Both the position numbers and the translations under genes were made by a program. From assembly GCA_946415695.1 (NCBI GenBank), contig CAMKTM010000098.1, positions 1 through 8,665 of the forward strand: a DNA stretch of 8,665 nucleotides. Reading direction: 5' to 3'. The notes below the pieces were generated by a model. The model was not told the origin of the DNA, searched no databases, and saw nothing but the letters and a program-made list of their open reading frames with translations. Positions 1 through 6,293 of the stretch are shown here, piece after piece. This stretch comes from an uncultured Prevotellaceae bacterium. GTDB lineage: Bacteria > Bacteroidota > Bacteroidia > Bacteroidales > Bacteroidaceae. Every line of letters begins with the position of its first letter. Position 1 is the first letter of the stretch.

Positions 1-66
1 CAAGGCGCGCTTTTTATGCGCGGAACTCGGCGCTCTAGCGCCAAGGCGCGCTTTTTATGCGCGGAA
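1..66. repeat. GC-rich tandem/palindromic repeat, 41-bp period
   Basis: A 25-bp sequence at 1-25 recurs exactly at 42-66, giving a 41-bp period. Each copy holds a small hairpin (CGCGC, a T-rich 7-nt loop, GCGCG). The 16 bases between the copies help form a second perfect hairpin at 29-42 (GGCGCT, CT, AGCGCC), and GCGCC-AA-GGCGC at 38-49 offers an alternative pairing. The array lies downstream of the TPR-AraC gene and is cut by the window start, so the copy number is unknown. It may be an extragenic palindromic repeat or a decayed terminator cluster. The repeat itself is plain in the sequence; its function is not known. Confidence 0.8.
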
Positions 67-68
67 GG

Positions 69-108
69 CAATAAGGGCGTGCCTCGTTTGCAATAAGAGC
101 GTGCCTCG
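69..108. repeat. 18-nt direct repeat pair related to the terminator arm at 6263-6279
   Basis: CAATAAGGGCGTGCCTCG at 69-86 recurs at 91-108 with one change (G to A at position 8 of the unit), a 22-nt period. The first 16 bases of the copy at 69-86 equal the reverse complement of part of the convergent terminator hairpin near 6264-6279. Neither copy has the complementary arm beside it, so they cannot form that hairpin themselves. They sit 27-66 nt beyond the stop codon of the TPR-AraC gene. The rest of 109-134 holds only a weak AGGA-TAG-TCCT hairpin at 113-123. Confidence 0.75.
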
Positions 109-134
109 ATAGGAGGATAGTCCTGTAAACTGGA

Positions 135-1820
135 TTATGCGAGCGGCATGTTTCGGTATTGTTGCGGCGTCATTCCCCATTCCTGACGGAACACGCGGAT
201 GAAGTAACTGGGCTCGTCGTAACCGCAATCGTAGGCTATCTCGTTCACCGTCATGTTTGTGCTCTTCAGCAGACGGCCGGCTTTCTCCATGCGAATACTC
301 GTGATGAAAGCATTAGGGCTTTTGTCGGTAATGGCAGTCAGTCGGCGTGTGAACTGAGCACGACTTATGCTCATCTCCTGAGCTATCAGCTCCACAGTAA
401 TCTTCCGCGATGTCAAATTGGCATGTACGAAGTCAACAACTTTGAGCACAAACTGGCGGTCGGCAACAGATTTCTGTGCCAGAGGCAAGGAGGACTGCGG
501 ATAGAGGCTCAGAGCATCTTCCTTCGAGGCAGGTTCCTGAACAGCTGCAAGTTCCTCAACGGATAGCTGGGGATTCGGGACATTTGATTTCTTTTCCTTT
601 CTTCTCATTCTGAACAGGAAAAAGGCGAAAAGCATAACCACAAGCAAGAGCACGAGAATGAGCACGGCGCAGGCTGTCTGCTGGAGCGTATTCTTATGGC
701 GCAGGCTCATCAACTCAGTGCGTTGGCGCGTTATTTCGTCGTGAGTGCCGAAGTCGGCAGACATCCGCTGCATACGTTCCGTATAGATGCTGTCACCCAG
801 GACAATGCTTTCCTGCAGACGCTGGCAAGCCAGATTGTAGCGTCCCTGAGCCTGATAAGTGTTGCCCAGCGCCTTTGCCGTAAGGTAGAGGAAGAAGGTG
901 TTGCCCATGCGGCGAGCCAAGCTGTCGGCTTTCAGCAGGTAGCGTTCCGCTTGCCGGTAGTTGGCCTGTTGATAAAAGACGTTGCCGAGCTGCCGGTAGT
1001 CGATGCTGAGCGAATGCAACTCTCCCTCCTTCTCCAAGATGTCGATAGCCCGCTGATAGAAACGAACGGCTTGACTCAATTCACTCTTTGCCTGATAGAT
1101 GTCAGCCATCTGCGACAGCCGTCTTGCAGTGCCCACAGCGTTTCCTGCCTTGCGGTCCAACTCGTAGGCCATCTCTGCGTATTTCAAAGCCTGCGTCTGG
1201 TCGCCGTTCTTATTGTAAATCTCGGCAGCATTACCATAGCGGATGGACAACTTCGCAGGCACCGCCTTCGAGCGTTCAATCTCGATGGCCTGCTCAATGA
1301 GCCTGACGGCCTCTTCCTGCCTTCCTGCAGCAAGATAAGTGCCGGCAAGCGTACTGAAATCGTTGGAAAGCAGAGCAGTATCTCCAAGAATACTGTCAAT
1401 GTGAAGCGCTTCGAGATTCGCCTTGATGGCACTCTCGAAATCTCCTATTCTGTGATACTCCACGGCAGCTTGCGAGAGGGCATCGCCACGTGCTGCCATG
1501 TCATCATCCTCCCCAGCATAGTTCGCCATCATGCGAAAGGCATCGGCAGCCCGCGCATATTGATAGTGAGCATCATAATAGTAGGCCATATAGAGGCATA
1601 CGGTCTTCATCATCTCGGAAGGAGCAATGTCGCGTTCGAAAGTATATAGCGAATCGACCACGCCATCAGCGTCGAGGGCTATCATCAGACTGTTCGCAGT
1701 GGCATGATTGGGCTTGCTTGCACCCTTCAATTCGTAAAAAAGAGAGTCAACCGTATCGGCAAGGCATGTATTGCCCACCAACAGGATAAGCGAGATTAAG
1801 ACAGTGAGACGCCTTTTCAT
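135..1820 (-). CDS. TPR / transmembrane / AraC-type DNA-binding regulator
   Basis: Predicted membrane-bound one-component transcription regulator of 561 residues. The N-terminus (MKRRLTVLISLILLVG) is a signal peptide or N-terminal membrane anchor, probably ending near residue 21 (CLA|D). Residues about 114-343 hold roughly six tetratricopeptide repeats, with recurring patterns such as AAEIYNKNGDQTQALKYAEM and LGNVFYQQANYRQAERYL. A helical linker (344-382) leads to a transmembrane helix (about 383-404) followed by RMRRKEKK, a positive-inside signal. The C-terminus (about 458-558) is an AraC-family double helix-turn-helix, with the signature ending MTVNEIAYDCGYDEPSYFIR-VFRQEWGMTPQQYR. The TPRs are therefore predicted periplasmic and the DNA-binding domain cytoplasmic. 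There is no histidine kinase or receiver domain, so it is not a hybrid two-component regulator. The start at 1820 is preferred over 1919 because it gives a clean signal peptide and the -7 box at 1847-1854 lies inside the longer reading. Ligand and target genes cannot be told from the sequence. Confidence 0.92.
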   Translation of the reverse strand: MKRRLTVLISLILLVGNTCLADTVDSLFYELKGASKPNHATANSLMIALDADGVVDSLYTFERDIAPSEMMKTVCLYMAYYYDAHYQYARAADAFRMMANYAGEDDDMAARGDALSQAAVEYHRIGDFESAIKANLEALHIDSILGDTALLSNDFSTLAGTYLAAGRQEEAVRLIEQAIEIERSKAVPAKLSIRYGNAAEIYNKNGDQTQALKYAEMAYELDRKAGNAVGTARRLSQMADIYQAKSELSQAVRFYQRAIDILEKEGELHSLSIDYRQLGNVFYQQANYRQAERYLLKADSLARRMGNTFFLYLTAKALGNTYQAQGRYNLACQRLQESIVLGDSIYTERMQRMSADFGTHDEITRQRTELMSLRHKNTLQQTACAVLILVLLLVVMLFAFFLFRMRRKEKKSNVPNPQLSVEELAAVQEPASKEDALSLYPQSSLPLAQKSVADRQFVLKVVDFVHANLTSRKITVELIAQEMSISRAQFTRRLTAITDKSPNAFITSIRMEKAGRLLKSTNMTVNEIAYDCGYDEPSYFIRVFRQEWGMTPQQYRNMPLA

Positions 1821-1846
1821 TGTCAATAAAATATGAATTACAAGCG

Positions 1847-1879
1847 CAAAGATACAAAAATAATCTTGAAAGAAAACAA
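1847..1879 (-). promoter_or_regulatory. Bacteroidetes-type promoter of the TPR-AraC gene
   Basis: On the minus strand TATCTTTG (1854 down to 1847) matches the Bacteroidetes -7 consensus TAnnTTTG exactly. A TTG at 1879-1877 lies 22 nt upstream, slightly wider than the usual spacing to the -33 element. The -7 box is 26 nt before the ATG at 1820, leaving a short leader and supporting that start. Confidence 0.65.
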
Positions 1880-1949
1880 TTCGCACCTCAAAAAACACCT
1901 TTACGGCAAGCAAAAACATCCTTCGGGAATGGCAAATGTATTTACTTTG

Positions 1950-1992
1950 TTATCAAACGGATAAACTTTAATGATGTTTCATTTTTATCATT
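1950..1992. promoter_or_regulatory. Two small inverted repeats in the divergent intergenic region (possible operator)
   Basis: TTATC (1950-1954) and GATAA (1960-1964) are inverted around 5 nt. AATGAT (1970-1975) and ATCATT (1987-1992) are inverted around 11 nt. Both lie between the two divergent promoters, where a regulator acting on either gene could bind. The region is AT-rich, so such short palindromes can arise by chance. No protein is assigned to them. Confidence 0.2.
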
Positions 1993-2065
1993 GTTAAATA
2001 CAAAACAGAGTGATTAGTACCATAAATAAATAGATTTGTTTCACTATCAATTAAGGGATTACTAT

Positions 2066-2073
2066 TACATTTG
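2066..2073 (+). promoter_or_regulatory. Bacteroidetes -7 box of the large repeat-protein gene
   Basis: TACATTTG matches TAnnTTTG exactly and lies 39 nt before the ATG at 2113. No well-spaced -33 TTG is evident; the nearest, inside TTTG at 2035-2038, is about 27 nt upstream. The box overlaps the TTG codon at 2071, which argues against that codon being the translation start. Confidence 0.55.
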
Positions 2074-2112
2074 CATCAAAATTCAATTATTAATTTTATA
2101 AAGATAGGTATT

Positions 2113-5100
2113 ATGAAAAAGATTTTCTACTTCTTGTGTTCTCTTCTTGCCCTGTGTATTGCCTCTCCGGCCATTGCGGCAACAGACTACGGCATCTTTG
2201 TAGGCGAGACAAAAGTAACGAGTGACAACGCCAACGACATCCTTGGCGACGGCGGGCATTTCAAGTACAATGCCTCAACAAAGACACTCACAGTCAACAA
2301 CGCAACGCTGGACAACAGCGGCTCCCTCGGCACTGGCATCAGCAATCGAGAGGTGGATGGGCTGAAAATCAGCTTTGAAGGTAACAGCAGGTTCAACACG
2401 CGCAATTCTGCCATCCACTCATCAAAGTCGTTTTCCATCGTAGGTTCCGGCACACTTAACGCCATCTCTACGGATACCTATGCGTTTATGTTTGGCGGCA
2501 CAGGCATTACCTGTAACATCAATGGGCCAAAGCTCTACTTTTACAGTTTAGCCAGTTATGGCCTGTACGACTACTCTGGCAAATCTTCATTGAACATGTG
2601 GGGAAGCACAACGCTTCTTTCTCTGGTGCCGAAAGATGGCGTAGCAGCAATGTACAATCTAAGTTCGCTGTCGATAGGGAGTCTGTTCATTACCAAACCC
2701 ACAACAGGCTACTTCTCACCTTCGCTGAAGAGTATCACAACCGATGGCAAGACACCCTACAAGGACATTGTAGTCATCCAATCTGCCACATATTATGGCT
2801 TGACTATTGGCGAGACGAAGGTGCATAATTACAACTGTGATGACATTTTAGGTGATGGCATGTTCAAATATGTTCATTCCGTAAAATCACTTTACGTTAA
2901 CAAAGGTACGCTGACCAACAATGGTTCATTAGGCAGCGGCATCAGCAACCACGAAGTTGACGGCCTCACCATTTATATAATGGACACTTGCACGATCAAT
3001 ACTCGAAACTCTGTGATTGCGTCGGAAAAGTCGTTTGCCATTAAAGGCGGAGCGCTCTTGACAGGAAAAAGCACAAGCGGATATCCTTTATATTTGCATG
3101 GAGATGGCATCACTTGCACCATTGATGGCACGACGCTTGATTTTTCTGCTAACGGTGCAACCTTGTGTGACTATTACCAATCATGCACACTCTCCTTGCA
3201 AGGCAACAGAACCAATCTTATTTTGCAGCCGAACGGTAATGAAGCCATTAAGGGTCTCGGCTCACTCGTCATTAGCGATGAACTCTGCATCAACGAACCA
3301 CTTGGCGGATATTTTTCTTCGTCGCTGAAGAGCATTACTCTCAATGGCACATCGGCCTATAAAGGCAAGGTGTCGATAGCAAAGCCTGAAGAGTACGGCC
3401 TGTCATTCTGCGATACAAAAGTCACAGCAACCAATGCTTCCGACATCATGGGCGACGGGAGCGCCAGCTACGACCCAACCACCAAGACGCTGAATTTGAA
3501 GGGAAACAAGTCTTTCATAAAAGAAGATTCAAACATTGATTACTATTATGGCATCAAAAACGAAAATATTGACGGCCTTACCATAAACGTGCAGGGTAAT
3601 GTGTCATTCCGAACATTATTTCCCGTCATTTATACAGACAAGTCGATTACCATAAAGGGCCAAGATGCAAACCTAACCAGTCTTTGTGGGTTAGGAGGTG
3701 TCCTTTTGCATGGCGAGAACACTACCTTTAGAATCGACATAAAGGAATTTGAAGTCTATGCAGGCAAAGAATCCGCTATCGTAGATTACACTTCTTCTTC
3801 AAAAGTCATTATCGGAGCCAACTCTACCGTCCAACTTGTTTCAACCGATGAGTATTCTGCTTTCGATGGACTGAAGGCTTTTGAGATGGAAGGCGATGTT
3901 GTCATCAACGAACCCAACTATGGCTACTTCTCGCCTGAACTTCAAACCATAACCGTTGACGGCGAGACGCCTTATCTGGGTCGTGTCACGATACATAAGC
4001 CTTTTGGTTATGGCATCTATATCGCCGAGACATTGGTGACGAGTGCCAACTACTCCGACGTTCTCCATAACGGCCAGTTCAGTTACGAACCAGGCTCAAA
4101 AACACTTACCGTCACCGATGCCGATTTGAGTAACGCCGGCACGCTGGGTTCAGGCATCACAAACCGCGAGGTGAATAACTTCGTCATCGACCTCGTCGGC
4201 AACAGCACCATCAGCTCCCGTAATTATGTTATCGGTTCGAGGCACAACTTCAGCATCACGGGCAGTGGCTCGCTGACCGGCGTTTCATCCGAAGGCGAAG
4301 GTCTTTACTTGACTGGCAGTGGCACAACTTGCACCATCAATGGTCCTCATCTCGACCTTAAAGGCTTTAGTGCTGTGCGAGATTACACGAATACCAACAC
4401 ACTTGTTGTCAGCGGAGAGGAGACGAACGTCACCCTTAACACCAGCAATGTCGGCAAACCCACCATCTCGGGTCTCTTTGCTCTAAAGCTCAATGACGAG
4501 CTCCGAATTGCCGAACCTGAGGGCGGCTACTTCGACTCCTCGCTGAATAGCGTCACGACAGATGGCCAGACTGCTTACAATAGAACCATCGTCATTTGCA
4601 AGCCAGCAAAAGAGTATGGCCTCTACATTGCCGGCATCAGCGTCAACTCCGATAACGCGGCCGACATCCTTGGCAACGGAAAGATGAGCTACGATGCCGA
4701 GACGCACACACTGACCATGAATAATGTGACAATTGACATAGATGACGTCGATGGCATCGTGAATAAAGGCATAGAGAACCTCACCATCATCGTCCATGGT
4801 TATAACACTATCTTTGTCAACAGCACAGAACATAGCAACATCGCAGGTCTTGCAACCCCACATTCGTTGTCTATTAAGGGCGATGGCGTCCTTGACATCT
4901 GCTCAAGTGGCAAGACCATGGGCATCATTTGCACAAAGTCTGTTACCATCAATGGTCCTTTCGTAAAGAGCAGCAGCGAGACGTTTGCATTCTTGGGCGG
5001 CCTTCTGCAGCGCGAGGGCGAACTTTCCGTTTTGGGAACAGACACCAGGCTTACGTTGTCATCTGGCACGGGATTTCCACCGCTTCTTCAATTCAAGAGC

Positions 5101-6222
5101 CTTTCACTTGGCGATGGTCTCTACATCACCCATCCTTTTGAAGGCTATTTCAACGATACGCTTGGCGGCATCACTACCGATGGGGAAACCTACTATACCG
5201 ACTCGCTTTTCATCAGCAACATGCCTGCTCTTGAACCCGTGGCGGTTGCACCCGACGACTTGGTTACCGAGACCTATATCTTCAAAGCCAAAGGTCCAAA
5301 CTCCACCGAGGCATACAGTCATCCGATACAAGTCGGTTTCAGTGGCAACAATGTTTATATTTGCGGCCTGACAGACGAAGCTGAGAACATGTGGGCCAAG
5401 GGTGTTGTCAGCGATGACAAAGCAACCATCATGCTTCCTGCCAACCAGCACATAGGGAGCAACTCCTCCTGGTTCTTTGGCTATTCATACGACTATTTCC
5501 TCACGTCGGTTGATGATGACTACAACTACACCCAGCTCGAGCTGAACTACGATGCCCAGCAAGATTGCTATACTTCCAGTCAGCCCTTGGTTGTGATAAG
5601 TTCAGAAGGAAAGAACATCCTGTATATGGAGGAATACCATGAAGTGGTTATCGCCAAGTTGGAGGATATTGCAACAATGCCGACGGTGCCATCAATTGAG
5701 CAAGTGAACATTGAGGGCGCAGAATATCCTTCTGCCGTGTTCTCCATTCCGACGGTGGACGTGGACGGTCGAGACTTGCTGACCTCCAAGCTCTACTATG
5801 CCATCTGGTACGTCAAGAACGGCGAAGAGCAGCAGTATGTGGTTCGTGCAAGCGAATATGAATATGTAAAAGAGGACATGTTCGAGATTCCTTATGAATT
5901 CACGGATAACTATGACATCCACAAGGGAGGCTCGTTGTTCTACTTCAACCCGACCGACGAACCTGCCACCTGGACAAAGTTCGGCGTACAGAGCATCTAT
6001 TATGGCGGCGGCGTGAGGAACGAGTCGCAAGTCGTCTGGAGCGATGGCGACATCACAGATGGCATAAAAGACCTGAAAGGCCGGAATGACCATAACGTCT
6101 CTAATAACATTATGTACAAGCAAGGCTCGACAATAGTCAACCTCGCGGGCCAGCAGATAGAGAACCGCAAACTGCCTCGTGGCATTTACATCGTGGGCGG
6201 CAAGAAGGTCATGGTGAAGTAA
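2113..6222 (+). CDS. Secreted five-repeat beta-solenoid-like surface protein with sorting-like tail
   Basis: Exported protein of 1369 residues with no recognised gene name. Residues 1-22 form a signal peptide (MKKIFYFLCSLLALCIASP, then AIA before the cut). Residues 25-1036 are five ~200-residue repeats starting with a YG motif at Y26, Y228, Y428, Y633 and Y835. Each has a D-I-LGDG motif, a TKTLTV strand, short beta rungs (DGLTI, SFSI-GSG, ITCTINGP) and a closing GYFSPSLKSITTDGKTPY motif, a pattern suggesting a beta-helix. Residues ~1048-1185 (LVTETYIFKA, VGFSGNNVYI) and ~1191-1310 (FSIPTVDVDGRDL, KFGVQSIYYGGG) resemble modules found at the ends of many Prevotella secreted proteins. The last ~37 residues look like a type IX secretion sorting tail. 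No catalytic site is visible. Adhesion or glycan binding is plausible but unproven. It is monocistronic, divergent from the TPR-AraC gene and convergent with tex. The ATG at 2113 is chosen because it starts the signal peptide directly, 39 nt after the -7 box. Confidence 0.9.
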   Translation: MKKIFYFLCSLLALCIASPAIAATDYGIFVGETKVTSDNANDILGDGGHFKYNASTKTLTVNNATLDNSGSLGTGISNREVDGLKISFEGNSRFNTRNSAIHSSKSFSIVGSGTLNAISTDTYAFMFGGTGITCNINGPKLYFYSLASYGLYDYSGKSSLNMWGSTTLLSLVPKDGVAAMYNLSSLSIGSLFITKPTTGYFSPSLKSITTDGKTPYKDIVVIQSATYYGLTIGETKVHNYNCDDILGDGMFKYVHSVKSLYVNKGTLTNNGSLGSGISNHEVDGLTIYIMDTCTINTRNSVIASEKSFAIKGGALLTGKSTSGYPLYLHGDGITCTIDGTTLDFSANGATLCDYYQSCTLSLQGNRTNLILQPNGNEAIKGLGSLVISDELCINEPLGGYFSSSLKSITLNGTSAYKGKVSIAKPEEYGLSFCDTKVTATNASDIMGDGSASYDPTTKTLNLKGNKSFIKEDSNIDYYYGIKNENIDGLTINVQGNVSFRTLFPVIYTDKSITIKGQDANLTSLCGLGGVLLHGENTTFRIDIKEFEVYAGKESAIVDYTSSSKVIIGANSTVQLVSTDEYSAFDGLKAFEMEGDVVINEPNYGYFSPELQTITVDGETPYLGRVTIHKPFGYGIYIAETLVTSANYSDVLHNGQFSYEPGSKTLTVTDADLSNAGTLGSGITNREVNNFVIDLVGNSTISSRNYVIGSRHNFSITGSGSLTGVSSEGEGLYLTGSGTTCTINGPHLDLKGFSAVRDYTNTNTLVVSGEETNVTLNTSNVGKPTISGLFALKLNDELRIAEPEGGYFDSSLNSVTTDGQTAYNRTIVICKPAKEYGLYIAGISVNSDNAADILGNGKMSYDAETHTLTMNNVTIDIDDVDGIVNKGIENLTIIVHGYNTIFVNSTEHSNIAGLATPHSLSIKGDGVLDICSSGKTMGIICTKSVTINGPFVKSSSETFAFLGGLLQREGELSVLGTDTRLTLSSGTGFPPLLQFKSLSLGDGLYITHPFEGYFNDTLGGITTDGETYYTDSLFISNMPALEPVAVAPDDLVTETYIFKAKGPNSTEAYSHPIQVGFSGNNVYICGLTDEAENMWAKGVVSDDKATIMLPANQHIGSNSSWFFGYSYDYFLTSVDDDYNYTQLELNYDAQQDCYTSSQPLVVISSEGKNILYMEEYHEVVIAKLEDIATMPTVPSIEQVNIEGAEYPSAVFSIPTVDVDGRDLLTSKLYYAIWYVKNGEEQQYVVRASEYEYVKEDMFEIPYEFTDNYDIHKGGSLFYFNPTDEPATWTKFGVQSIYYGGGVRNESQVVWSDGDITDGIKDLKGRNDHNVSNNIMYKQGSTIVNLAGQQIENRKLPRGIYIVGGKKVMVK
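2185..5220 (+). repeat. Five divergent ~600-bp in-frame coding repeats
   Basis: Repeat units run about 2185-2790, 2791-3390, 3391-4005, 4006-4611 and 4612-5220 (residues 25-226, 227-426, 427-631, 632-833, 834-1036). Periods are 202, 200, 205 and 202 residues. Units 1, 2 and 4 are most alike, sharing GISNREVDGL-type and SGTL/SGSL motifs; units 3 and 5 have drifted most. A cysteine in the ITC rung is kept in units 1, 2, 4 and 5 (C134, C335, C740, C940) and replaced by F539 in unit 3. The units are diverged at DNA level, so this is an old duplication series rather than a recent expansion. Confidence 0.88.
6109..6219 (+). other. Predicted type IX secretion sorting-like C-terminal tail
   Basis: Residues 1333-1369 contain VNLAGQQIENRKLPRGIYIV followed by GGKKVMVK. 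The layout (N-L-x-G-Q-x-[IV], then L-x-x-GIYIV-x-GKK-V-x-[KR] at the exact C-terminus) fits the short sorting domain seen on Prevotella exported proteins and related to the Por/type IX C-terminal domain. It implies export across the outer membrane and surface attachment or release. The match rests on remembered family patterns, not a profile search. Confidence 0.65.
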
Positions 6223-6243
6223 ATAAAGGATTAAAAAGGGGAA

Positions 6244-6275
6244 AAGGGCGTGTCTGTTTGTTCAGGCACGCCCTT
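6244..6275. terminator. Bidirectional intrinsic terminator between convergent genes
   Basis: A 13-bp stem (left arm 6244-6256, AAGGGCGTGTCTG; right arm 6263-6275, CAGGCACGCCCTT) with one G-U pair encloses a 6-nt loop (TTTGTT). It lies in the 71-bp gap between the stops of the repeat-protein gene (6222) and tex (6294). On the minus strand the stem is followed by TTCCCCTTTTTAATCC, a good U-tract for tex; on the plus strand the tail is TTATTGTAT, weaker but usable. Confidence 0.88.
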
Positions 6276-6293
6276 ATTGTATCATGCAAACCA

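Noticed and set aside
1..66. Possible CRISPR array (25-bp repeat, 16-bp spacer, 25-bp repeat)
   Set aside because: Only two copies are visible, the intervening 16 bases are too short for a spacer and belong to a palindrome with the repeat, and no cas gene is present.
696..1649. 317-codon open frame on the plus strand opposite the TPR-AraC gene
   Set aside because: It is antisense to a gene with clear TPR, transmembrane and AraC features, has no promoter of its own that I can see, and looks like a shadow frame.
135..1820. Hybrid two-component system regulator of a polysaccharide utilisation locus
   Set aside because: There is no kinase or receiver domain, and no SusC/SusD pair or glycoside hydrolase in the window.
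1821..1919. Longer start for the TPR-AraC gene, adding 33 residues
   Set aside because: The extension covers the -7 promoter box at 1847-1854 and buries the signal peptide; the ATG at 1820 gives a normal export signal at the N-terminus.
2071..2112. TTG start for the repeat protein, adding 14 residues
   Set aside because: The TTG is part of the -7 box TACATTTG, and the ATG at 2113 begins a textbook signal peptide.
2113..6222. Leucine-rich repeat (BspA-like) protein
   Set aside because: The C-terminal modules resemble those on BspA-like proteins, but the repeats lack the short leucine-rich consensus and have a ~200-residue period.
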